64,000 bases of DNA from an uncultured Eubacteriales bacterium (lineage in GTDB: Bacteria > Bacillota > Clostridia > Lachnospirales > CAMVHY01). Positions within the stretch are counted from its first letter, which is position 1, and each line of letters starts with the position of its first letter. Position numbers and translations under genes: made by a program. Where the stretch lies: assembly GCA_948543815.1 (NCBI GenBank), contig CAOVHW010000001.1:151635-215634 (forward strand), in the 5' to 3' direction. Shown piece after piece: positions 34,875 to 42,971 of this stretch. The notes under the pieces were generated by a model. That model was not told where the DNA came from, searched no databases, and was given only the letters and a program-made list of their open reading frames with translations.

Positions 34875-35492
34875 ATGTTATTTGAAAGTAGTGAAATTAG
34901 GAACTTAAAATCTATTGTTAGCACCAAAATTATAGAAACAAATCAATTAAAAAAAGGACTTACCGAACAAAATCGAGAAAATGAGACAATTCAAACACAA
35001 TTGAAAGAAGCAAATGAAAATATTAAAAATAAAGAAGAAGAGCTTAAAGCCAAACAAGAAGAATTTAACAATCAAAATGAAGAAATAAATCAATTAAAAT
35101 CAAAATTTAAAGAACAAAAAGAAATAATGAAAAAATTTCAAGAAAAAAATTTAGCTAAAAAAATTACTAAGGGAACAATTGTTTTAAGTATTTTTTCCTT
35201 CGCTATCGCAATAAGTTTAGGAATACTTGCTCCAATAGGCGTAGGTGTAATAGCTTCTTTATCTATGTTGAGTACGATATTTTTAGTTGGAACACCAACT
35301 CTTGTAGGAACGATATTAGCTATTTGTAGTTGTATTTTCTATAAAAAATCAAAACAAAAAGATAATTACAATCAACTAAATTCATCAAATATCAAATCAA
35401 ACGATAATCAAAAAAATTTTACAACAGTACCACAAAAAAATTCCGTTCCATTACAACAAAGAGATAAAGTTAACTATCAAACAAAATTTTAA
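34875..35492 (+). CDS. coiled-coil protein with membrane hairpin, 205 aa (likely C-terminal part of the preceding protein)
   Basis: Residues ~10-100 are a Glu/Lys/Gln/Asn coiled coil (LKEANENIKNKEEELKAKQ). Two hydrophobic segments (about 100-122 and 130-158, FAIAISLGILAPIGVGVIAS) form a hairpin, followed by a polar tail. The ATG at 34875 has no ribosome site. The same frame is open back to 34758 and reads as good protein (YFNLKTNYVALGGNSIIQKT). A one-base shift would join it to the phosphatase as ...ESRLNYFNLK.... The same coiled coil/hairpin plan recurs in the gene at 59003. Confidence 0.6.
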   Translation: MLFESSEIRNLKSIVSTKIIETNQLKKGLTEQNRENETIQTQLKEANENIKNKEEELKAKQEEFNNQNEEINQLKSKFKEQKEIMKKFQEKNLAKKITKGTIVLSIFSFAIAISLGILAPIGVGVIASLSMLSTIFLVGTPTLVGTILAICSCIFYKKSKQKDNYNQLNSSNIKSNDNQKNFTTVPQKNSVPLQQRDKVNYQTKF

Positions 35493-35502
35493 ATAACCAA
35501 AT

Positions 35503-35538
35503 AAAAAAGATTGAGCACGAAACTCAATCTTTTTTTAT
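35503..35538 (+). terminator. intrinsic terminator
   Basis: AGATTGAG-CACGAAA-CTCAATCT followed by seven T, just after the coiled-coil gene. Confidence 0.85.
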
Positions 35539-35886
35539 GGAAAAATTTATTTAACAAAACATAAAGCAAATGTAAAAATAAAATATAAACCAGCTGAAAT
35601 ATAATTTTTTTTTTTAATTAAAGTTGATAATATCAATATTTGCAAAAAAATATATTTTGAATAGTGTTTCGTAAGTTTAATTATTTTGATGAATATGTCA
35701 TTAAAGATGTGGTTTATTAACATTAAGTTGTTTTATTTAAGAATTTTACTTTATTCAATAATTGGATTTTAATATTAAATTATATATCTATTATTATAAT
35801 GATAAATCATAAAAAATAATTCAAATAGTTTTATTATATAAATATATAATATATTAATGTTTATTATTTGTTTAATATTTTTTTGT
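35539..35886. other. AT-rich gap without a convincing gene
   Basis: About 350 bases. On the minus strand a 58-codon frame (35547-35723) encodes a hydrophobic peptide ending KKKNYISAGLYFIFTFAL plus four residues. It has no ribosome binding site. It may be the decayed end of a membrane protein gene or chance. Nothing else is seen. Confidence 0.5.
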
Positions 35887-36326
35887 CTAGATTTTTGGAT
35901 TACATTCAATTAATTCTGCTGTTACTTTATAAGCAAAAGGTGAAAGAAGATTAAAATTAGTTTCACTTATATTAATCCAACAAGCACCAAGTGAATCTAA
36001 CCCATCACCGTCTAATTTTAAATTTGTAAAATTATTTGATATAACTTCATAAATAATACCGACATGATGTAAATTTTCAATTTCTCCATTATTATCCCAT
36101 TCAATATTATATGTATAAACATTGTGTAATTTAGCTTTTTCTGTATTAAGACCTGTTTCTTCTTTTATCTCACGTTTTAAACATTGTATTATATCTTCAC
36201 CATGTTCAAGTCCTCCACCTGGCAAATCAAATTTTCCAATATATGCACCTCTGCTTTTTTTATCAGTAATATTTTATTGTTTTTAATTATTATTCCATAT
36301 ACGCTTAAATGTCTATGATTTTTCAT
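35887..36326 (-). pseudogene. NUDIX hydrolase gene with frameshift in a poly-A run
   Basis: The true start is ATG 36326 (MKNHRHLSVYGIIIKNNKIL) with AGGTGAT upstream. After LLIKK the frame is lost at a run of seven A (T at 36255-36261 on the plus strand). With one more A it would continue as SRGAYIGKFDLPGGG. The rest, from 36225, is intact and holds the NUDIX box: GGGLEHGEDIIQ then REIKEETGL. NUDIX enzymes hydrolyse nucleoside diphosphate derivatives. This is a slipped homopolymer; phase variation, mutation or a sequencing error are all possible. Confidence 0.7.
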
Positions 36327-36553
36327 TTTATATCACCTGTTTTTTATTAATGTTCAAATTGATATTCATCTAATATTTCTTGTTGAGGTATTTTTTACGA
36401 ATTTGTAGTAATAACTTGTATGTTAAAAATTTTGAAGTTATTCTCAAGGTAAAATGTGAGATTTGTACGCATTAAAGTTTTCAAAATCTTAACCAACGTA
36501 TTTTAAATTGTTGCTTTTATATCAATAAATAAAAATATAGGAAGATTGTTTGT

Positions 36554-37373
36554 ATGAAAAAAATAATTAAAAATGATGACTTTAATACAAATTCAAACAA
36601 TAACCCAACTAAATATACACAACCAAGTTTACCTCCGTTTGTGATTAGTCGAGCAAAATCAATTGGAACTATCGGTGAAGTATGGCTTGATAACCTTGAC
36701 AGTATGATATTTGAGATGGAAAAGATGTGGAATATTTCTGTTGGGAAAGTTTTATCAGGTAGTACGCACGCTTTTGTTGATTATGCAGATGGACAGAATG
36801 GTGAAAAGTATGTTCTGAAATTAGATATGCCTGAAAATCTCGGCAATAAATTTTATAATATAGAATGTTCTGTTTTTGAACAACTACAGATTGTCTGCTT
36901 TGTACTACAAAAGGTTTGGGAAATTTCTATTACAAATGTTGATTTGCTAAGTGAAAAAGAAGGTATATCGCAGTTTAGAGAGCATATTAAAAAAACATGG
37001 AAAAAATTAAAACGGCCATGTTTGCGTGAAGTAAGTGAAAGAGCATTTTTTATTTAAAATCAAGAGAAGAAGCTATCAATCCAGCAGAATTTGGATTTAT
37101 TTATGGTGATGTCTATAGTGGAAATACAATCAAAGAACAATCAGTTGAAAGGTTTAAAGTGATTGATCCAGATAATATTATTTATGAAAAGCCTATGGTT
37201 TAGGTGTTTTTATGAGAGAATGGATTAAACCATTAAAGAAGGAAAAGAAACGCTGCAGGTACTTATACCAACTGACAGGTATTTCTGAAAAAGTAATTTT
37301 GGAATGGGAATATTTACAAACTGTTTCTAATGCTTTTATATTATTGCAAATTAAGCAAGAGGCATTTGGCTGA
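36554..37373 (+). pseudogene. decayed aminoglycoside phosphotransferase-like gene
   Basis: The first frame (36554-37057, 167 codons) matches the N-terminus of the APH(6)/streptomycin 6-kinase type family: WLDNLDSMIFEMEKMW, VLSGSTHAFVDYADG, KYVLKLDMPE. After 37030 the catalytic region continues in another frame as GFIYGDVYSGNTIKEQ and VIDPDNIIYEKPM, and the C-terminus (WIKPLKKEKKRCRYLYQLTG) in a third frame to 37373. The middle of the protein is also partly missing. The gene is clearly non-functional; the remaining motif order identifies the family. Confidence 0.75.
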
Positions 37374-37439
37374 GTATTGGGTTGATGTATAAGTGAAATT
37401 GGAATACAATTATTTTGCAATGATTTTACGTTTTCATTT

Positions 37440-37721
37440 TTAATTTTTTGGTAAATCTTTTTTGTAACGTTTAACTGTACATAATACAAATAAAAAAATG
37501 TGACATTTTATGACAGTTTCAGCGCTGCCATGCTGTATCATAGCTAAGATTGCTAAAATTGCGAGACCAACATCAGCGATAAAATAAAAAATGAAACCCA
37601 GAGTCCATAATTTTCCGGATTGAAGGCCGAGATAAGGTGGAAAAATTACATTACCAGCGCCAAAAAACATTGCAAAGAGTGCGAAACCTATAACTATTAC
37701 ATCATTTAAATTACGTTTCAT
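37440..37721 (-). pseudogene. brnQ: brnQ fragment (branched-chain amino acid carrier, N-terminal ~65 residues)
   Basis: The first ~65 residues (DVIVIGFALFAMFFGAGN, VIFPPYLGLQSGKLW, ADVGLAILAILAM) are clearly BrnQ/LIV-II carrier, which is normally ~430 residues with 12 helices. The homology stops at about 37525, and the frame ends with an unrelated tail. Ribosome site AAAGGAGA is intact. The break coincides with a copy of the sequence found upstream of the DUF4397 gene (direct repeat 37458-37506 / 38638-38694), marking a rearrangement joint. Confidence 0.8.
37458..37506. repeat. direct repeat, left copy
   Basis: TTTTTTGTAACGTTTAAC (37458-37475) is identical to 38638-38655. The following ~30 bases (GTACATAATACAAATAAAAA onwards, then GTGAC) also resemble the second copy (GCACATAAATTATAAATAAA onwards, then GTGAC). 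It lies at the broken end of brnQ. Confidence 0.7.
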
Positions 37722-37811
37722 TAAAAATCTCCTTTTAAAATTTTACAATTTATTATAGCATAATAAAGGAATTTTTAAAATTCAAATGCGGTATGAAAAA
37801 GAATACTAAAT

Positions 37812-37862
37812 AAAAAAAATAACCTCTTTTATTAAACCGAAAAATTTAATAAAAGAGGTTGA
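37812..37862 (-). terminator. strong intrinsic terminator of the methyltransferase gene
   Basis: A perfect 16-bp stem (37821-37836 with 37845-37860) and 8-base loop, followed on the minus strand by a run of eight T. It starts 8 bases after the stop of the methyltransferase gene. Confidence 0.88.
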
Positions 37863-37868
37863 TTTATA

Positions 37869-38594
37869 TTACAAAATACATTCATATAAAAACATTTTAG
37901 CTTGATTATTTATAGCAATTGACTTATCAAAATCAGAATATACAGTAATTTTGTTAAAATGTATTTGACGCAAAATATTTTCCATTTCTCCGAATTCATA
38001 AAGATGTGTTTGGAAATCCATTTGTTCAGATTGTAATAAATTTTTGCCATCATATAATTCATAAATGCCTGGAGAAAATTGTGTATGTGTTTGCGCGTCA
38101 TAATGATTTTTAGTTTTTAGAATCAAATCATAATTTTCTTTTGTTTTTACGGCTAATACGGTATCATCTTCACAACAATTTGCTATTGTATCAACAGCGA
38201 AAATAAATTTCCCATTTGTTTTTAATAAATTTTTCATTTTTTGAAGAATATTTTGACATAATTTCATATCTGTAAACAAAGATACTGAGCCAGAAGTAAT
38301 AAAAATATAATCAAATTTTTCATCTGTTTGATAATGTTCAATATTCAATTGAATAATTTTAGCGTTAGGAGATTTTTGTTTTAATTTAGAAATCATTTCA
38401 GCAGAATTATCTATTCCTTTAATGTCAAATCCTTTTTTTAAAAATGGGACGAGAAATCTACCGCTTCCACATAATGCTTCTAAAATATTTTCATTTTTTT
38501 TAGCGTATGACAAATAAAATTTCAATTCATCTTGCGGAGGATTCTTATGCAATATTTCATACATTTCGGTGCATAAACTACCATAATAATTCAT
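37869..38594 (-). CDS. class I SAM-dependent methyltransferase
   Basis: A 241-residue methyltransferase. SAM-binding motif I is ILEALCGSGRFLVPFLKKG (about 37-55); an acidic GIDNSAEMISKLK follows, then FDYIFITSGSVSLF (motif IV region). Substrate unknown. The start is ATG 38594, with AAAAGTGAT upstream; the 21-codon upstream extension has no ribosome site. It lies between two direct repeats together with the brnQ fragment, so it may have arrived with them. Confidence 0.82.
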   Translation of the reverse strand: MNYYGSLCTEMYEILHKNPPQDELKFYLSYAKKNENILEALCGSGRFLVPFLKKGFDIKGIDNSAEMISKLKQKSPNAKIIQLNIEHYQTDEKFDYIFITSGSVSLFTDMKLCQNILQKMKNLLKTNGKFIFAVDTIANCCEDDTVLAVKTKENYDLILKTKNHYDAQTHTQFSPGIYELYDGKNLLQSEQMDFQTHLYEFGEMENILRQIHFNKITVYSDFDKSIAINNQAKMFLYECIL

Positions 38595-38637
38595 GATAAT
38601 CACTTTTTTCCTAAAAATTATATTTGTGATGAAATAA

Positions 38638-38694
38638 TTTTTTGTAACGTTTAACATTTTTGCACATAAATTATAAATAAAAAAAAGGTGACGG
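38638..38694. repeat. direct repeat, right copy (upstream region of the DUF4397 gene)
   Basis: It contains the same 18-base block as the left copy, and then CATAAATTA, which fits the mother-cell SigK -10 pattern CATAnnnTA (AACG lies 15 bases upstream). The copy runs into the ribosome site AAAAGGTGACGG of the DUF4397 gene. The promoter reading is tentative. Confidence 0.6.
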
Positions 38695-38698
38695 TTTT

Positions 38699-39289
38699 AT
38701 GAATGAAATTTGTTATGTAAGATTTTTAAATGCTTCAGCAAATTCACCCGCTTTTGATATTTATGTTAATGATAAACTTTTTGCGAGTGCACTAAGTTAT
38801 AAAAACTTTACGGAATATTTTAAAGGAAATATGGGTGAGTACAACATAAAAATTTATAAAGCTGGCGATAAAAAAAATATTATTTTACAGGAAAATGTTG
38901 AACTATTTATGAACAATATTTATACGATAGCGATAATAGATATTTCAAACGGTTTGACATTAAATTTAATAGGTGACCATTTACGTAGTCTTGATAAAAA
39001 TTATGCGTATATAAGATTTATAAATTTATCGCCAAGTTTACGAAATTTAGATATCGTTATAAATAACGTACTTGTAATTTCAGATTTAGAGTATGGTGTT
39101 GAGTCAAATTATCTTAAAATTTTACCCGGCACTTATAATTTTAAAGCTATTTCGTATGGGGAATTAGTTCTCGAAAATCCACGATTAGTTTTAGATGCTG
39201 GTAAAATTTATTCGGGATATATTGTAGGCAATGAGGGTGATATAAAAATTTTATTACCGCTTGAGGGTGCAACTTATTTGAAATTCTAA
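38699..39289 (+). CDS. DUF4397 domain protein
   Basis: A 196-residue protein with two related beta-sandwich halves. Each starts with YVRFLNAS-AFDIYVNDKL-like sequence (residues ~5-27 and ~100-125, YIRFINLSPSLRNLDIVI). DUF4397 proteins are envelope or extracellular in many Firmicutes. No signal peptide is present here, so it may act inside the cell or in the spore. Ribosome site AAAGGTGA. A possible sporulation promoter lies upstream. Confidence 0.8.
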   Translation: MNEICYVRFLNASANSPAFDIYVNDKLFASALSYKNFTEYFKGNMGEYNIKIYKAGDKKNIILQENVELFMNNIYTIAIIDISNGLTLNLIGDHLRSLDKNYAYIRFINLSPSLRNLDIVINNVLVISDLEYGVESNYLKILPGTYNFKAISYGELVLENPRLVLDAGKIYSGYIVGNEGDIKILLPLEGATYLKF

Positions 39290-39954
39290 ACTAAATTATT
39301 TATCGCGTAAATTGCTGCTTCTTGTTCTGCTTCCTTTTTTGAATGGCCATGCCCTTTCCCAAGAATTTTATTTTCATGTGAAACTTGTGCAACATAAATT
39401 TTTTCATGTGCCGGCCCTGATTCATCAATTATCTCATATACTAATGGAATTTCACTTTTCTCTTGAAATATTTCTTGGAGGCGACTTTTTGCGTCAACAA
39501 TATTATTTGTGTCCATTATTTCTTTCGTATTTGTAATGAGATTTAAAATAAAATTTTTCGCAGTAGCAAAATTACTATCGAGAAATATTGCGGCAAATAA
39601 AGCTTCAGTTGCATCAGAAAGTATGGAATTTTTCTCACGGCCGCCATTAATTTCTTCACCATGACTTAATTTTAAAAACTTACCCAGATTTATTTTTTTA
39701 GCAATGATAGCTAAACTTGTTTCACAAACTATTTTTGAACGGAAGCGGCTTAAATTCCCCTCATCCATTTTTTTATAATTTTTAAATAAAAATTCACTAA
39801 TTATTAGCTCTAAGACTGCGTCACCTAAAAATTCGAGACGCTCATTATTATCAGACGTATCGGATTTTTTTGTATATGAACTATGAGTTAATGCGCGCTC
39901 TAAAATTTTCTTATCGTTAAACTTATAGCCAATAATTTTTTCTAATTCCTGCAC
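39286..39954 (-). CDS. rnc: ribonuclease III
   Basis: A 222-residue enzyme that cleaves double-stranded RNA in rRNA and mRNA processing. The catalytic signature NERLEFLGDAVLELIISEF is at about 38-56, and a second acidic site DATEALFAAIFLDSN at about 112-126. The C-terminal double-stranded RNA-binding domain ends GKGHGHSKKEAEQEAAIYA. It follows acpP by 3 bases. The end overlaps the convergent DUF4397 gene by 4 bases. Confidence 0.96.
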   Translation of the reverse strand: MQELEKIIGYKFNDKKILERALTHSSYTKKSDTSDNNERLEFLGDAVLELIISEFLFKNYKKMDEGNLSRFRSKIVCETSLAIIAKKINLGKFLKLSHGEEINGGREKNSILSDATEALFAAIFLDSNFATAKNFILNLITNTKEIMDTNNIVDAKSRLQEIFQEKSEIPLVYEIIDESGPAHEKIYVAQVSHENKILGKGHGHSKKEAEQEAAIYAINNLV

Positions 39955-39957
39955 TAT

Positions 39958-40185
39958 TTATCCCTTCTTATTTTTTATGTATTCAACTGCATCGCCAATT
40001 GTTTTTATTTTATCTGCATCATCATTTGAAAATTCGATACCAAATACGTCTTCAAGTTCTGTAATAATTTGAAATAAATCAAGTGAGTCCGCATTTAAAT
40101 CGTTATAAAATGATGTCTCTAATGTAATATTTTCTTTTTTGATATTAAATTGTTCGGCAATAATTTCACGTATCTTATCAAACAT
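39958..40185 (-). CDS. acpP: acyl carrier protein
   Basis: A 75-residue carrier for fatty acid synthesis. The phosphopantetheine attachment Ser is in NADSLDLFQIITELEDVF (residue ~37). ATG 40185 has AAGGAGGTGAT upstream; the GTG at 40194 lies inside that site. acpP-rnc is a common Firmicutes pair, usually behind plsX-fabDG, which are absent here. Confidence 0.95.
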   Translation of the reverse strand: MFDKIREIIAEQFNIKKENITLETSFYNDLNADSLDLFQIITELEDVFGIEFSNDDADKIKTIGDAVEYIKNKKG

Positions 40186-40198
40186 TCCTATCACCTCC

Positions 40199-41059
40199 TT
40201 AGACTTTTAGCTCACGAAATCCACTACCTAAAACTTCATGTGCATCAGTAACAATAATAAAAGCATTCGGGTCAATTTCCTTCATCATTATTTTTAAGTT
40301 AAAAACTTCTTTATTATTCATAACACAAAATAAAATATCTTTTTCCTTTTTCGTATACATTCCTCGTCCAATTAAACTAGTAACACCACGATTCATCTGA
40401 TTCAAAATTTTATCAGCTATCTCATCTGTTCTCTCAGAAATAATAAAAACAGATTTAGAGAATAAGAATCCCTCTAGCATCATATCTAATACACGACTCG
40501 TAATAAATTCAGCAATAATTGCATACATCGCATTAGCCGCACCAAATGTAACAAATCCAGTCGCAATAATACAAGCGTCGATAGAGAACATAATTAATGC
40601 AACGGAGAATTGTTTGTACTTACTTTTTATAATGTTTGCAGCTAAATCGGTACCGCCAGTTGTTGAGTTATTACGAAAAACTAAACCGATTCCGATTCCA
40701 GTTAAAAATCCACCATAAATTGCACTAATAGTCAAGTCAAGTTCATCAACTTTAAAATTTTTTGTTAGTGCTAACATTGTCGAGAGAAAAATTATTGAGA
40801 TAATTGTACGTAAAATAAATTTGAAACCATTTATACGCATTCCTAAAATTAAAAGTGGGATATTTAAAACGATTGTAGTGAGCCATAATGGAACGGGGAA
40901 ATTAAAAAATTTTGCACCTAAAAATTGAATAACAATACTTAATCCGGTTATGCCGCCAGTAACTAAATTGTTTGACTCAAAAAAAATATTTGTTGCGGCA
41001 GCCATACAGAAAGTTCCGAGAAAAATAAAAAAATATTCTTTTATAACATTTTTTTTCAT
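40199..41059 (-). CDS. YitT family membrane protein (DUF161/DUF2179)
   Basis: A 286-residue protein. Five to six hydrophobic helices occupy residues ~10-195 (GTFCMAAATNIFFESNNLVTG, IYGGFLTGIGIGLVFRNNST). The C-terminal soluble DUF2179 domain has VMNNKEVFNLKIMMKEIDP and a GSGFRELKV end. Transport function is presumed, but not known. Its start follows copy E of the palindromic repeat, 14 bases before acpP in the same direction. Confidence 0.9.
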   Translation of the reverse strand: MKKNVIKEYFFIFLGTFCMAAATNIFFESNNLVTGGITGLSIVIQFLGAKFFNFPVPLWLTTIVLNIPLLILGMRINGFKFILRTIISIIFLSTMLALTKNFKVDELDLTISAIYGGFLTGIGIGLVFRNNSTTGGTDLAANIIKSKYKQFSVALIMFSIDACIIATGFVTFGAANAMYAIIAEFITSRVLDMMLEGFLFSKSVFIISERTDEIADKILNQMNRGVTSLIGRGMYTKKEKDILFCVMNNKEVFNLKIMMKEIDPNAFIIVTDAHEVLGSGFRELKV

Positions 41060-41065
41060 TGATAT

Positions 41066-41178
41066 CTCCTAAGTTCTAAAGACTGTTCTTTTTTTGAAAA
41101 AAAAGAACCAAAAAAACTTTAGCAAAAATAAATGGGTCAAGGGATGAAATCCCTTGCGGGTTTGGGTAGAGCCCAAGA
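41066..41178. repeat. dispersed palindromic intergenic repeat, copy E (different core)
   Basis: Outer block GTTCTTTTTTTGAAAAAAAAG and AACCAAAAAAACTTTAGCAA match the family. The inner part is different: two hairpins, AAGGGAT-GAA-ATCCCTT and TTGGGTAGAGCCCAA. It lies between the co-directional ABC exporter and YitT genes. Confidence 0.55.
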
Positions 41179-41184
41179 GAAAAA

Positions 41185-42957
41185 TTATTTTAATTCATAT
41201 TGACCGCTGCAAAGTTGATAGTAACGACCGTGTTCATTAATTAAATCATTATGACTACCGTGTTCAATTATTTCACCATTTTCTATTACAAGAATAGTAT
41301 TTGCATTTTTAATCGTAGATAATCGATGGGCAATGACAAAAGTTGTACACTTGCTCATTAATTTATTCATTCCGTTTTCAATTAATTCTTCAGTGCGTGT
41401 ATCAACGGAACTTGTTGCTTCATCAAATATTAAAATTGCGGGTGAACTTACGGCCACACGCGCGATATTTAACAATTGTCGTTGGCCTTGACTTAAATTA
41501 TTGCCATCTTCATGGATAACTGTATTATATCCATGCGGCAATCGTTTTATAAATGAATCAGCATTTGATAATTTTGCCGCTTCGATACATTCTTCATCAG
41601 TTGCATCTAATCGTCCATAGCGAATGTTTTCAATTATTGTTCCGTCAAACAAATGTGTATCTTGTAAAACCATTCCAATTAGTGCACGAAGATTTTTTAA
41701 CGAGAATTCTTTTATATTAATTCCATTGATTTCAATTGAGCCGTCAATTGTATCATAAAAGCGTGTGATTAAGTTTGCAATTGTAGTTTTACCGGCGCCG
41801 GTTGAACCGACAAGTGCAATTTTCTCACCGGGTTTCGCAGTGAATGAAATATTTTTAAGCACAATTTTATCTGGCAAATATCCAAATGTAACGTTTGAAA
41901 ATTTTACATCGTGTAAAATATTTTTGTCGAGCTCCACTTGACTCTCAATATTTTGATTTTCTTGTTGCTCATTCATGATTTCAAAAATTCGTTCTGCGCC
42001 TGCTAATGCGGATTGAACCGTAGTAAATTGACTTGAAAGGTCGGCAACAGGTCGTGCAAATTGTCGCGCAAGTTGTAAAAATGATGTGAGGCGGCCAATC
42101 GTAAGTTGATTGAGTAAAATTAAAACCGCACCGATTGCTGTCGAGAGTGCATAATTTATATTATTTATGTTAAACATTATTGGCATAATTATTCCTGAAT
42201 AGATTTGAGATTTTGCAGCGGCGCTCCGATAATTTTCATTACACTCATCAAATTTTGCTTTGATATTTTTTTCGTAGCAAAAAGCTTTGACGACTTTTTG
42301 TCCTTCCATCGTTTCTTCAATAAATCCGTTTAAAATGCCAAGATTTTTTTGTTGGTCACGAAAACTTTGCCGACTCATGTTTAATATCATTGACGAAGAT
42401 TTCAACATTAATGGCAACATCAAACAAGTTACCAATACTAAAATTGGACTCAGATAAATCATTACGGCGAGTGTTCCGATTAAAGTTATAAAACTTGAAA
42501 TCAATTGCGGCAAACTATTATTTAATGCGTCGCTGATATTATCCATATCATTTGTGAAGCGGCTCATGATTTCGCCGTGCGCAATCGAATCAAAATATCT
42601 GATGGGCAAATATTTCATTCGTGCAAATAAATCTTTACGAATGCGATTGACAGTTTTTTGCGAAAGTTTTAGCGCCAAAAAATTATATGCGTAATTCGAT
42701 ATAACGCCAATAAGCGCAATAACAGCGAGAATGATTATATATTTTATCAATGTATTTATCGCTAGATCTTTAAAATTTTTCACCGCAACAAGTTCATCAA
42801 TGAGTGGTGCAGTAATCATTGATGGAGCAAATGAAGCCAACGAATTTATAATGAGAAAGATGATGAAAGAAAACATTAATTTTTTTTCAGTGCCAAGATA
42901 TTTCAAAAGCATGTTAAAAGTATTTTTCATATCCTTAGGTTTTGAAAAATTTTTCAT
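41185..42957 (-). CDS. ABC exporter subunit, consensus ATPase site partner
   Basis: A 590-residue fused half-transporter: six membrane helices (residues ~40-330) and an ATPase domain. Walker A GSTGAGKTTIANL, signature NLSQGQRQLL, Walker B with catalytic Glu ILIFDEATSSVD, and H-loop IAHRLSTI are all canonical. The start is ATG 42957 with AGGAGGAAG upstream. It forms a pair with the next gene; such heterodimers (LmrCD, YheIH, BmrCD) export drugs or lipids. Substrate unknown. Confidence 0.93.
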   Translation of the reverse strand: MKNFSKPKDMKNTFNMLLKYLGTEKKLMFSFIIFLIINSLASFAPSMITAPLIDELVAVKNFKDLAINTLIKYIIILAVIALIGVISNYAYNFLALKLSQKTVNRIRKDLFARMKYLPIRYFDSIAHGEIMSRFTNDMDNISDALNNSLPQLISSFITLIGTLAVMIYLSPILVLVTCLMLPLMLKSSSMILNMSRQSFRDQQKNLGILNGFIEETMEGQKVVKAFCYEKNIKAKFDECNENYRSAAAKSQIYSGIIMPIMFNINNINYALSTAIGAVLILLNQLTIGRLTSFLQLARQFARPVADLSSQFTTVQSALAGAERIFEIMNEQQENQNIESQVELDKNILHDVKFSNVTFGYLPDKIVLKNISFTAKPGEKIALVGSTGAGKTTIANLITRFYDTIDGSIEINGINIKEFSLKNLRALIGMVLQDTHLFDGTIIENIRYGRLDATDEECIEAAKLSNADSFIKRLPHGYNTVIHEDGNNLSQGQRQLLNIARVAVSSPAILIFDEATSSVDTRTEELIENGMNKLMSKCTTFVIAHRLSTIKNANTILVIENGEIIEHGSHNDLINEHGRYYQLCSGQYELK

Positions 42958-42971
42958 GACTTCACTTCCTC

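Noticed and set aside
35547..35723. 58-codon hydrophobic frame on the minus strand
   Set aside because: No ribosome site, extreme AT content and no recognised family; kept only as a note in the gap description.
37193..37489. 98-codon open frame on the minus strand
   Set aside because: It overlaps the decayed phosphotransferase and the brnQ fragment, has no ribosome site, and its residues show no family features.
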